From Artocarpus heterophyllus (taxonomy: Eukaryota; Streptophyta; Magnoliopsida; Rosales; Moraceae): DNA of 64,000 nt. A model generated the notes under the pieces. The model saw only the letters and a program-made list of their open reading frames with translations. It did no database searches and was not told the DNA's origin. The stretch's first letter is position 1; every line of letters starts with the position of its first letter. Shown piece by piece: positions 49,561-62,100 of the stretch. The stretch covers positions 21,733,467 to 21,797,466 of the forward strand of contig CM046354.1 of assembly GCA_025403435.1 (NCBI GenBank), in the 5' to 3' direction. The position numbers were made by a program, and so were the translations under genes.

Positions 49561-50049
49561 CTCCCATCTCACTTGATGGTTTATTTACCTAACAAGATAC
49601 GAAACATTTTCCATCTAAGAGCATTTTGCTAATTCAGAGTGTTTGACTCTATTTTAGCCGTTTCTCAAAAATGATGATTTTACCCTTAACGGATTTTTCA
49701 TAAAGTTCGTAACTTTTTAAACTTTTTGCTTAACTTTTTCTCTCATTTCTTACATGTTAGGGGAAAATTCCAATTAAGTGGCGTTTTCTAACATCAGGTG
49801 TTTCAGGTCCGTTTTGGCCGTTTTCATGAGATGACCATTTTACCCTTGTCGTGTCTTAGAAAACTTTTGGAACCCGTTTTTAAAACATCATACATTTCTT
49901 TACTTCTCATAGTATTGCAAAAAAAAAACCAAACATCAGTTTTTCTTTTGTTAAAATATACTTAACCAAAACTTTACAGTTTTGACCCATAATGCAAAAA
50001 TCTTGACATTTTTGCCCTTAATGTTTTTCTTTCATCTCTTAATCTTTAA

Positions 50050-50226
50050 GGGGGTGTTTGGAAGGTGGTGGGAACCGGTGGTGGGAACCACTTTTACTGT
50101 AGCATGTGAAAGCTTTACACTGTAGCAATTTTTTAAATTGTTACTGTAGCATGTGAGAGCTTTACACTGTTTATAACTGAGTTTGTGGTGGGAACCGTGG
50201 TTCCCACCACAATGCCAAACAGGGGG
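50050..50226. mobile_element. MITE of about 177 bp
   Basis: Inner inverted ends TGTTTGG...CCAAACA continue into matching GTGGTGGGAACC stretches on both sides. Outside these are G runs on both ends (GGGGG left and right), then TAA on both sides (50047-50049 and 50227-50229). The G runs are direct, not inverted, so the duplication could be GGGGG or include TAA. An internal 'ttactgtagcatgtg' phrase occurs twice. Confidence 0.6.
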
Positions 50227-50246
50227 TAAAAACTTAAACCCTGGGG

Positions 50247-52409
50247 TGTAATGACTGAGAAAAAATTTCATTAATAAAACCTAATATTTAATTGGGTGTA
50301 ATTAATGAATTTACTTTTAAAAATGTAAATTTTTGTAAAAATTACGATAAAGTGGGAATAAACGGCATTGATTGTAAATTTTATGGCAAATGTGATGCAA
50401 TGTTGGATATTGCCGAATACAGATTTTATGAGTTTAATTACTCAAAAATTTGTAAATAATATTCATAAAATGAATTTTATATCACGATTAATTGCAAACT
50501 TGTGATATAAACAAGCGGGTGATTAGAATATAAATAGGACATAGAAGTTGTCCAAACCCAAATCAGGGGTAAAAAGGAGGCCGAAGCAATATGAGTATAC
50601 TGCTAAGTGAAAATGCAGAAACGAAAAATGTTATGATTGGCCTCTAAAAGTAAACGAAAAGTAAGTCAAATATTTTTATACAGTCTAAGGATAGAAAGTA
50701 CACTGAATTGACCATGGCAGTATAAAAAAATATTGTGTGATAAAAAATTACATAGTATAAATTTTTAATTCCATAAAGTGGACACTCCTTGATTTTCTAT
50801 TGGGCCACATGTCTAGAAAAGTGGCCAAATCACCTTGTGACACCTAGTGGTATACTCATGGGTTACCATGAGTCACCAAATGTGATAAGGAAGCATTTAA
50901 TGCATGGTTATCACAAAATTTCATTTCCTTTCTTCTTCTCCAAGTTCCGGCAGCCATTATGAGACTTCTAAAAAAATTTTCTCAGCCCCCAAACTTTGCA
51001 AAAATAACCCCAAACAAGTTTTACAAGCAAGTACAAGGATTTTTCACAAGTTTTAAGGTAAAATCCTAAACTTTTTAATGAGTTTTCAAGGGATTTTTCA
51101 TGGGTTGAAGAGAGAAATTAATCCATGGTATTTTTGTATGGAAATGAAGCTTAGAAGGGAGTTCAAAGGGATTTTGAAGGCTTGAAACCAAAAGGGTGTT
51201 ATTTTGGTAAGTTTTAAGTTTTAAAGTTTTGAAATTTTATGGATTTCATTTTGATTTCCATTCTTTCAAACCCATGTGGGTTCTTGAGCATATATTTGAT
51301 GGAATTTCATGTATATGTGATGAATGGTAAGTTTAAGTTGTGAAACTTTGGTTTATAGTGCAAATTGGTAATTTTTGAAAAAAGTCCTATTTTTGTAATT
51401 TTGATATTTGACTTTACAAAAGTGATGTTGGAGCATGAGAATGTTTTGATTAAGGCATGAAATGGTTTCTGCAGGGGTAGAATTACAATTTTGAAACAAA
51501 TTTTTGTAAAAATGCCATAGGGACTAAATTGAAAGGAAAAGATTTCTCTCGGCAGAATTGAAAAATGGCCAAAAACATCCCTGTACAGTGAGATTTTGGG
51601 AAAAGTTAAAACACAAAAGTTGTAGATCTTGACGAAACTGTTAGACCTTGTAGACGGTTGGTCAAAAAACTGAATTGTTTGTGAGATTTTGATTTTTCAA
51701 AGAATTTGTGAAAATTGTGAAAAATTTTAAAAAGGACAAAAACGTCATTTTCTAAAAGGATTTTGAATATGGTACTTTGAGCAAAAATGATCCTTGAGAA
51801 AAATAGGAAATTTTGATGCAAAGAAGTAAATTTTAGTCATAGGGGCAAAATCGTCAAAATTTTCAGTTCAGGGACTAAACCGCAAAGTTTTATAAAAATG
51901 GGGCATAATTGAGAAATAAAGAGATTTAACCCACTAGGGTGTTATTTTAAAAGTAGTATGTGGTTATTTTCATAAGAATAACGAAATCGAGCTCAGGTAG
52001 GTTAGTGGACCCACGAAGGGCAAAATCGTCATTTTTGTCCAAATGCCCCAAACCGCTTTGAAATGTTTCCAATGGGATAAGAAAACAACTAGAAAGGTTC
52101 CCGCCCTTCGTTAGAAACGATAGGGTAGAGTTAGATAGAAAAAAGAAAAACCAATAGTTTTTAGAGTTGTATATAGTAATTCAACTCAATTTATTAACTA
52201 ATGGATGTTTTGTATCGAAACATAGTGGAATTTGGCTAATGGCTTTGTAATTGGCCAACAGGATCCTAAGAGTCTAGGAGAAGGGAAATCGAGGTTAAGT
52301 TGCCCGACATTCGCCTCAAGTAAGTACCCATCCCACCTACAGTATGAAATTGTAGGCTTAGAGTGCAAAATGTGTATATGTATACCTGTGTGTATATCAA
52401 GGCGTACAC
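50247..52409 (+). mobile_element. LTR of family X, copy 2, cut by Copia-4
   Basis: Starts TGTAATGACTGAG and follows copy X1 (3603-5745) closely for 2.16 kb, including 'gatcctaagagtctaggagaa'. It stops where Copia-4 begins at 52410. The remainder must lie right of the window if it still exists. Whether it is a solo LTR cannot be told. Confidence 0.85.
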
Positions 52410-54372
52410 TGTTGGAAAAAATTAGGTGTGAGGTGCTCAGCGGAAATTTTAAAAATTTTAGCATCAGAGTATTTTTTTAAAACACAAGTTTGACATGTTA
52501 TATGTATAAATTAAACAGATCTTACTAACCTTTATGTGCCAAAGAACTTCCGTGACCCGTGAAGAGAAGTAACGTTCCAGAAGAGCCTCAACCAACTGGT
52601 CTTCTTTGCTATTCTCTATTCACGATCGGAGTGAGTGTGGGCTCACACATATAGCTCTTCCACCGGTGACTCTCCTTCCAACCAATCGAGAGAATCCAAA
52701 GGTAGTGTTTGTGATTTGTGAACAAAAGCTCTCAGGGAGTTTTCAGATGCTCACCAGAAGGGTATCACTCTTAATCTCTCAATTGATCTGAGTAACTCAT
52801 GAGACTTACTCCCTTTATATAGCGATTGGTCCTGGGGTCAGTCCTTATCAGATTATGTCTCAAAAACTCGAAATAGAATCAAGTTCGGATCAATATCTGA
52901 TAAGATCCACGTGAAAACGCATAATCTTATCTCTCGTTGATCGGTAGGCCGAACAGGCCCTATCGGTAGGCCAAACACGTAGATCGGCAGGCCGAACTGC
53001 CGCGTAAATATCTTGTATTTTTCACCCGAGATTCTATAGGATAAAGTCTCATTTTTGATTCAAATAACCCAATAGAGAAGTTATCTGATTAAAAACAAAC
53101 TTTATCAAGATAATCTCTAAGAAAATAAATCAATTCACAATAATTCTACAAGTTTATCTTGATTTAATTTATCCAATTAAATCAACCGATAAACAGACAA
53201 GAATTATCCGATCCCAATAATTCAACGAGTTTATCTTAAATTAATTTTATTACAAAATTAATTTAACCAATAAACAAACATGAATTATTTGATTCTTTTG
53301 AATTTTAAATCAATCCGATAAATCCGACATAAGTCACCAATCATTAAAAAAGCACACCGTATCGTTATAGGATTTTGTGAGCTAGCAAAGGGGACCAAAA
53401 TAGACCTATAAAGTTCAAGCTCTTGATAATTATGAAACCCAATATCCCAGATATACATTTCACAATTATCAACTCCAACGCTACTCCACTAAAAGCTTAG
53501 AGCTGCACTCTCGAACTTTATAGAATTACGAAGCCTGTATAGCTAAGTCTCCATGACATATCAAAGTGTATCGTGTCCCCATATGATAATCCATAATTAG
53601 CTTAAGGACAAGTTCTGTCTTACCTTCCCAATTATTTTTATCTTACGTTCCATTATCTCACCGTTAGAAAACTTACCACCCAAAGATAGTATACCATTCG
53701 GTTACACCTATGTATCCAAATGGTTGAGCGCTCTAGTTTTTCAATTACAGGATAACGTATATTAGAGGATATCATTACTCCTGAAGAGGAGCTATGGATT
53801 CTATATCTATGAATAACAAGTCTACGCTATCAAGAGTCATGCCTCCAACGTACCGGCATGCATACCACTATTGAGATGTGGGAGTCACTCTTTGGTACAT
53901 CAAAAGACAAAAGTCGAGACAACGGGCCCACTATCCATCTGAAGATTAAGATACAATACAAATGATTGTCTAAAGTGAATCGATTTGCCAAGACAAATTA
54001 TTAATCCAAATCAATTCACTTTGTGTCCCGATCCAACACATCGTCACCTATGACAACGTGCCAATAGGGATATAGACAACATAACAATCTTTGCATGAAT
54101 AAAGCGCCCAACTTTATTCCCTCGATTGCGGATCATATGTTTTAGACCGTCACCTTAAGAATCGTGTCTTCCGCATAATCCGTCAATCATATGCCCAATT
54201 CTTAAAGGTTTAGACTGACAGTCTCAGACTACTGTTTGCTTAACAAACATTTAACAAATATGAATGTAAAGAGGACAAGATTTGGTACATATAAATGAAT
54301 AAATTCTTTATTGATAAAAGTGTCTCCAAAAACGTATTACATTTTTACTCCTTAGGGCATACATGTCTAACA
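52410..54372 (-). repeat. Copia-4 3' LTR (1963 bp)
   Basis: TGTTGGAAAA...GTCTAACA on the plus strand, next to 'atctcccacttgcac', the complement of a purine tract. It contains a short GC-rich repeat at 52940-53000. Confidence 0.85.
52940..53000. repeat. GGTAGGCCGAAC-type repeat in the Copia-4 LTR
   Basis: Three variants of CGGTAGGCCGAAC lie within 60 bp: near 52942, 52963 and 52984. The GC content is far above that of the surrounding LTR. The same word recurs in the chromovirus LTR at 58095-58290. Confidence 0.8.
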
Positions 54373-54386
54373 ATCTCCCACTTGCA

Positions 54387-56956
54387 CTAAGTGAGTAAAT
54401 ACTGCAAATCTCGCATCCCCATAGCTTCCAAATGTTTCTCGAAGACTATCCCTGTAAGTGTCTTCGTAAATAGATCAGCTAAATTGTCCTCTGATGCGAT
54501 CTTGCACACCGTGACATGCCCGCTTTCAACGAAGTCCTTTATCACATGATACTTTCGATCAATATGTTTACTCTTCTTGTGAAATCTTGATTCCTTAGCA
54601 TTAGCTACCGCCGGACTGTTATCACAGTACAGTGATACCGCCTTATCCATGCCAGGAACAACCTCAAGATTCCCAAGGAATTTGCGGAGCCACACTGCTT
54701 CTTTTGAAGCATCACTAGCTGCCACATACTCGGCCTCCATCGTTGAATGCGAAGTGCAATCTTGTTTCGCACTTCTTCAACTAATGGCACCACCACCCAG
54801 AGTAAACACAAACCCCGAAGTCGATTTCCTAGAATCCATACAGGATTGAAAATCCGAATCAGTATATCCTAGAGGAGTCAGGTCCTCACCCGAATATACA
54901 AGCATATACCCTCGAGTCCTTCGCAGGTACTTGAAAATATGCTTTACCGCAACCCAGTGGTTTGGTCCTGGATCCGCTTGAAATCGACTTACAGTCCAGA
55001 CCGCATAGCTAATATCTAGTCGTGTGCAAAGCATGGCATACATGAGACTACCCACTGCTGAAGCATAAGGCACCTTCTTCATGTATTCTCTTTCTTCATA
55101 AGACTTTGGAGAGTCTTTCTTAGAAAGAGTAATTCCAGACCTAGATGGTTGCCTACCTTTCTTGGAATCCTACATTGCAAACCTCCTGAGAATTTTATCT
55201 ATGTAGCCAGCTTGTGACAAATCTATCATTTTGTTCTTCCTATCCTGAAAGATTTGGATACCGAGAACAAAATTAGCCTCACCCAAGTCCTTCATGTCAA
55301 ACTGCTTGGTTAACCATAATTTGACCGATGATAACACCCCAACGTCATTGCCAATTAGCAGAATGTCATCTACATAGAGTAGTAGAAAAACCACCTTCCC
55401 ATCCTTTATGTGTTTATAAACACATGGTTCATCCACATTTTGTGAGAACCCATAAGTCTTGATCACCTGATCAAATCTTATGTTCCAAGAACGAGAAAAC
55501 TGCTTAAGTCCATAAATTGACTTTAACAGCTTACAAACCTTACCCTCTTGACCCATGACCTTGAACCCATCTGGCTGTTCCATATAAATGGACTCATCAA
55601 GATAGCCATTTAGAAAAACCATCTTGACATCCATCTGCCAAATCTCATAGTCGAGAGCGGCAGCTATGGATAAGAGAATTCAGATGGACTTAAGCATGGC
55701 TACAGGCGAAAAGGTTTCCTCCTAATCGATTCCTTCTTTTTGTGTATAACCCTTAGCTACCAGTCTAACCTTAAAGGTTTCAACCTTTTCATCCACTCCT
55801 CTTTTCCTCTTGTAGATCCACTTACACCCTATGGGTTTTACCCCTTTGGGAAGATCCACAAGCTCCTAGAACTGATTAGTCTCCATAGACTTCATCTCTA
55901 TGTTCATGGCCTCTGTCCAGAGTTTTGAATCAACATCCTCCATAGCTTCTGCGTAAGTATAAGGATCCTTGTCATGTTCATCCGGTTCAGCCAAGAAGAC
56001 CTCCCCATTGAACATAAACCTCTCAGATTGACGCTCGATCCTTCCACTACGCCGAAGCCCCTGAGATTGTTGTTCAAGTTTGTTTGGTTTTTCTACACTG
56101 ATCGGAACAGTTTCATTTGGAACCTGCGGAGTGATTTGATCACTCCTTAACTCCTCAAGCACCATTTTGCTTCGAGGTTTAAAGTCGTCCATGTAACTCT
56201 CCTTAAGGAAAGTTGCATTAGCAGAAACCACGACTTTATTTTCCTTCGGGTTATAAAAATAACCCCCTTTAGTCCCTTTTGGATATCCTACAAACATGCA
56301 AACTTCTGAACGTGCTTCCAACTTATTCAGATCCTTAAATAGGACATGAGTCGGACATCCCCATATGCGAATATGGTTTAAGGATGTCTTCCTTCTTGTC
56401 CACAACTCATGAGGAGTTTTAGGGACCGATTTTGAAGGCACATTGTTCAAAAGATAATATGCAGTATGTAGTGCATATCCCCAAAAAGATAAAGGTAATG
56501 ATGAATAACTCATCATGGACCTAACCATGTCCAACAAAGTCCTATTTCTTCTTTCCGCTACGCCATTCTACTGCGGAGTGCCCGGCACAGTCAAATGGGA
56601 TAAAATCTCATTCTTTATTAAGTGTCCCAAGAACTCATCAAAAAGGGACTCTCCACCTCGATCGAATCGAAGTGCCTTTATGGGTCTACCCAATTGCTTT
56701 TCCACTTCAGCCTGAAACTCCCTGAACTTGTCAAAAGTTTTGCTTTTGTGGTGCATCAGGCACACATACCCATATCTTGAGTAATCGTCAATAAAAGTGA
56801 CAAAGTACTCATACCCTTCTCGTGCTTGGATGTTCATCGGTCAACAAACATCACTATGCACAAGTTCTAGAACCCCTTCGGCCCTATTGCCTTTAGACCC
56901 GTATGGTCTTTTGGTCATTTTACCCTCCAAACAAGATTCACATTGAGGTATAGATT
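54387..56956 (-). pseudogene. Copia-4 pol remnant: integrase, reverse transcriptase, RNase H
   Basis: Integrase piece at 56568-56837 (FIDDYSRYG, ALRFDRGGES) ends at a TAG where the frame should read on through NGVAERRNR. Next open part 55866-56537 ends at a TAG, followed by a stretch with further stops to 55635. Reverse transcriptase 55170-55634 includes MDVKMVFLNGYLDESIYM and LLLYVDDILL, then a TAG. RNase H parts are at 54777-55082 and 54387-54740 (SRFHKKSKHIDRKYH, DLFTKTLTG), with a frame break near 54770. Several stops fit CAG-to-TAG changes. Confidence 0.88.
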
Positions 56957-59158
56957 TGTCACGCCCCGGAGTACGAGAGGTGACGTGGCAGATTATTTAA
57001 ATTAATTAAGAGAGAATTTAATTAAAATAAAGAATTTTAGGGGTTAAATTAAATAATAAAAATGTGAAGGTTTCAAAATGACATTGTATAAAAGAATTCA
57101 TACACATTAAGCAATTGAAATCATTAAACGAATAATAAAATAATAAAGAACCGCGTGTATGGGTCCCACCGACCCACAACTTGTGCACACACATAGTACT
57201 GACAATATAATAATACATCTACAGTCCAAGCACAAAGAAAGTTAAAAATATTGCATGCCTTGTTCAAATAATACAAATGATCTACTAATCCTTCTACTGC
57301 TCATGACTTTTGTCCGTTGAATCCTCTGTGGATCTAAATAGGAAACCACTTAGAGGGGAAAAATTTAAAATAAGAAAAATATGAGCGAAAGGCTCAGTAG
57401 GACTATGTTTTAATAAATCATTTAATTTAAAGGAAAATCTCATTATTCAGGAAATTATATAAAAGAAACATTGAATAAATAAATAAATTTAAATAAAACC
57501 ATTCTTACCTAAAACAGTTTATTAGGTCGACCAGAAACATCATTTTCTTTTTCCTAGGCAAACCATAAGGATATCACCACCGTAGTGGCCCAGCTGGGTT
57601 TCGGAACCTGCCCCCAAGGTCGATCGCTACACAACCCGATCTCTGATATGGCATCATGCCTTTGTGTTTATTTTCACCATTATTCAAAACCCATTTACCG
57701 AGTATTGTCTTTTACATTCATTATGAAGTTCATTTCAGTTCACGGTTTATTAAAATATAACCGATAAATTCATTTTCAATCACCATTGAAAATATTTTTA
57801 TAGAAACCCTTTTCAAAGCCAAATCATTTTGAAACTAGGCTACCAAAGAATGGGGTAGAAGTCCTACCTCGATACTCGTGTCGGTGCCCCACACCGTAAT
57901 CCCGGTCCTCTATACGTTAGCTCCGCGGAACCACGAACGATCCTAGATACACACTAAGTGGATCAATATCTAGTTTGAGACATTCTATGTTATTAAACCA
58001 TTTCATGATGTCCTAATGTTTTAAAATCATTTTACAATGTTGGAATTTAAATCAAAACAGTGAAAACGGGTGAAAAATCACAAAATTTTTCATACTCTGC
58101 CGGCCTGCCGGACTCCCTGCTTCGGCCAACCGAACTGTGCAGTTTGGCCTACCGGAAATCAGGTCCGGTCGACCGGACATTCCCCGGTTCGGCCTACCAA
58201 ACGGTGCAGTCTGGCCTGTCGATCCTTTGAATCCGGCCTACCGAACACGTAGTTCGGCCTACCGAACACGTAGTTCGGCCTACCGAACTGGAAAAACCCA
58301 GAAATTCCAACCACGGGTTTTGGTTCTCCCAAAATCCAAATCTTGATTTTAACCTATTTTTCTTAAATCTCAAGCATGGAAAACATTCATAGATGATAGA
58401 AAAACATAATGAAACACTTTTGAACTCATTTAAACAAGATTTAAACACAAAAATCCCAAAAATCTAAAAATGGGAGAAAATGAGGAAAAATGAAAAATCT
58501 TGAATCTAACCCGTTTTTCTTCAATCTAAGCTTAGATTCTAGTTGTTCTAAGTTCCTCTAACTCAAACCAAGAGTTTTCTAAGCTCAAACAAACCTAGAT
58601 TTCAAAAATGTACAAAATTTGAAAATTTTGAAAAAGTTTAGAAATTTCAAAACTAACCTCGAATCGAAGCTTCAATCCACGTTCTTGGTTGCCAAATCTC
58701 GTCCTCGAGCTCCCTACTCGCTAACCCGAAGCTTGGATTCAAATTTTGATTCAAAAATTTGAGAGAGAAATTGAGAGAGAAGAGAGAAACCGAGAGAGGA
58801 AATGAGAGAGATCACACGGGAGAGAAGAGGAGAGAGAGAGTGAGAGCTGAGAGTGAAGGGAGAGGAAGGGGAGAGAGAATAAATAGAGAAAAATGGTGGG
58901 CGGTTTTACTGTGCGAAAACTAAGTGCCACCCATGGTTTTGCAAAACGAAATATTTTTAACATTTTACAAACTGTTGTGCTTTAAAACTCAAAACATCAT
59001 TTTAAAAAAATAAGAAATCATTTGAATTTATTAAATTAACAAAACAACCTAAAATTCAAAATTTAACCAAATAATCATTAATGTTGAAACATTAATTATG
59101 GCACACTAATTCATCATTTTATATTACAATAACATTAAATAAATTTAGGGGCGTTACA
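56957..59158 (-). repeat. Chromovirus 3' LTR (2202 bp)
   Basis: On the coding strand it runs TGTAACGCCCC...GGGGCGTGACA. A purine tract ('aggggtggagagt' on the minus strand) lies just outside at 59159. A GA-rich tract at 58757-58880 and 'aataaatag' at about 58879 (TATA-like on the minus strand) mark a likely promoter and leader. Confidence 0.9.
58095..58290. repeat. GTTCGGCCTACCGAAC-type repeat in the chromovirus LTR
   Basis: At least seven variants of 'ttcggcctaccgaac', the last three spaced by a 21-bp unit containing 'acgtag'. The core is a near-palindrome. It is CpG-rich in an AT-rich LTR and is the reverse complement of the word in the Copia-4 LTR. Confidence 0.85.
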
Positions 59159-59199
59159 ACTCTCCACCCCTAAAAGAAATTTCGCTCTCGAAATTTAGA

Positions 59200-62100
59200 A
59201 CTCAATTCAGAAACAAAACAAATGCGAATACAATTCCTGCATACTCGACTCTAGTTCCAAAGTGGCTTCATCAACCCTGTGATGCTACCACATGACCTTT
59301 ACCAATGGTATCTCACGACGACGCAAACTAATCACTTTTCGATCGATGATCTGAATCGACACTTCTTCGTACGTCGTATCTTCTCGAACCTGCACATCAC
59401 GAAATGAAACTATCCTACCCTCCTTAGGCGGACACTTCCGAAGGATCGACACATAAAACAACTCATGAACATGAGAAAGTTCGGGTGGAAGATCAAGCCG
59501 ATAAGCAACCACACCAATACACTAAGTGATCTCGAACGGTCCAATATACCTCAGTGCAAGCTTTCTACTCACTCCGAACCGCATAGTTCCTTTACGAGGC
59601 GATACCTTCAAGAGAACGAAATCTCCTACCACAAACTCTAAGGGTCTACGTCTTCTATTCGCATAACTCTTCTGTCGACTATGAGTTGCCCTCAATCGAC
59701 CTCAAATCACAGCGACTTTCTTGTTGCTATCACGGATCTCATCTGGCCCAAGAATAACCCTGTCTTTCGGCTCGGCCCAACACACCGGTGACCGACACGG
59801 TCGCCCATACAACGCCTCAAATGGTGCCATACCAATACTTGCCTGATAACTGTTGTTGTACGCGAACTCTGCCAGATGCAAATATTTCTTCCAATTCCCG
59901 TCGAAGTCTAACGCACAGGCACGCAACATATCCTCGAGAATCCGAATAACCCGCTCAGACTGCCCATCAGTCTGAGGATGAAACGTCGTACTGAAGTTCA
60001 AATCCGTACCTAAAGCCTCCTGAAAACTCCTCCAGTACTTAGCATTAAACCTGGTGTCTCGATCAGAAGTGATGGACAAAGGAACTCCAAGCAACCTCAC
60101 AATGTTCTGCAGATACAAATCTTCGAGAATCCTCCTCGAACACATCGACCTGAACGGAATGAAATGCGCCGATTTCGTCAACCTGTCAACCACGACCCAA
60201 ACTGCATCATGCCGCTGTTCCATCCTCGACAAACCTGTGAGAAAATCCATCGTCACTATGCTCCCATTTCCACCCTGGAATAGGAAGCGGCTGAAGCCGA
60301 CCTACAGGCTTCTGATGCTCGGCTTTCACCTGAAGACACGTCGTACACTTAGCCATGTACTCTCGAACATCTTTCTTCATGCCTCTCCACCAATACTGCC
60401 TCTTCAAATCACGATACATCTTTGTGCTCCCTGGATGAATGGCGAACTGAGACCTATGAGCTTCATCCAAAACGGCTTTCATCACCTCGGCGATAGCTGG
60501 AACTGCAAGACGCTCCTGGAAACACAACGATCCATCTATATGCACACTCCATTCTTCAAACTACTCTCCGTTTTGAATTCGCGACCAAATCCCCTACAAA
60601 TGCTGATCCTGCCACTGACTTTGCTTCACCATCTGAACAAGAGCTGGGGTCGCTTCCACATGATACACCGAAACTTGATCACATTCTTCATGATACCGTA
60701 GTCCATACTAGCTCATTGTCGCATCCCTGCTCCAGTCCTCAAAGGCCAAACACGCAAGAATCTCTGAAGACTTCCTACTAAGCGCTTCCCCGACCACATT
60801 GGCTTTCCCAGGATGATACTGCAATGCAAAATCGTAATAATCCATATACTTTATCCATCTCCGCTGCCTCAAATTAAGATCCCTCTGAGTGAACAGATAC
60901 CTCAAACTCTTATGATCGGAGAAGACCTGAAACGACGCTCCATACAAATAACATCTCCAAATCTTTAGCACGTGAATCACCGCCGCGAGCTCCAAGTCAT
61001 GAGTAGGATAATTTCGCTCGTGAGGTCGTAGCTATCTCGATCCGTACGCAACCACACGTCCATGCTGCATCAACACGCATCCAAGTCCGCGCCCTGAAGC
61101 ATCTGCGTAGACCTCATACGGCTCGTCACTGCTAGGAATAACCAACACTGGAGCTGAAGTCAACCGGTTCTTCAATCCCTAAAAAGCAAGCTCACATTCT
61201 TCATCCCACTCAAACCTGACATTTTTCTTGATCAATCTCATCAACGGAGCTGCAATCTTCAAAAAATCCTTTACAAATTTCCTGTAATAACCAGCAAGAC
61301 CTAAGAAGCTGTGAATTTTTGCTACATTTCTTGGTCGTTCCCACTCCACTATGGCTTCAATCTTGGACGGATCTACAGAAATACCATGCTCAAAGATGAC
61401 ATGACCCAGAAATCTGACCTCAGTCAACCATAACTCGCACTTTTCCCTCTTAGCATACAACTGGTGCTCCTGTAGAGTCTGAAGCACGATCCAAAGATGC
61501 TGCTCATGCTCCTCCCAAGTCTTAGAATACACTAGAATGTCATCGATGAACACGATCACGAACTGATCTAGATACGGCCTAAATACCCTGTTCATCAAAT
61601 CCATAAAAGCTGTCGGAGCATTTGTCAACCCAAACGACATAACCAAAAACTCAAAACGTCCATACCGGGTCCTAAAAGCTGTCTTGGGAATATCCTCTTC
61701 CTTAATCCTAAGCTGATGGTACCCTGAACGCAAATCAATCTTTGAGAAGTACCGCGAACCTCCCAACTGATCAAACAACTCATCGATCCTAGGCAAAGGA
61801 TACTTATTCTTTACTGTAACACGATTCAGCTGCGGATAATCTACACACAACCTGAAAGTCCCATCATGTTTCTTAGCAAACAAAACCGGTGCTCCCCACG
61901 GAGATTTGCTATTCTGAATATAACCTTTATCAGCAAGCTCCTGAAGTTACTTTCTCAATTCTTTCATTTCTGCCGGCGCCATCCGATAAGGTGCTATAGA
62001 GATCGGTGCTGTCCCCAGAAACAACTCAATACCAAACTTGATTTCCCGATGCGGTGGTAATCCTGGCAACTCGTCGGGGAAGACATCCTCGAACTCATCA

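Larger units (their letters stand above)
48654..50246 (-). mobile_element. LTR-like fragment (family Y) inserted in the Copia relic
   Basis: Begins TGTGACGCCC in the middle of recognisable Copia pol, so the left border is sharp. Phrases such as 'gatgattttacccttaacgg' resemble the minus strand of long Gypsy LTRs. It contains a degenerate tandem repeat and a MITE, and is cut at 50247 by LTR X2. The right border and target duplication were not found. Confidence 0.5.
52410..56956 (-). mobile_element. Copia-4: Copia element inserted in X2, cut by the chromovirus
   Basis: The 3' LTR (52410-54372) is followed inward by a purine tract and pol on the minus strand, which runs RNase H, reverse transcriptase, integrase and then stops at 56956. 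The gag, protease, primer site and 5' LTR should lie beyond the inserted chromovirus, outside the window. Family distinct from Copia-1 to Copia-3, with a long LTR of nearly 2 kb. Confidence 0.9.

Noticed and set aside
58095..58290. CRISPR-like array of short palindromic repeats
   Set aside because: Plant LTR context, irregular spacing, no unique spacers and no associated genes.
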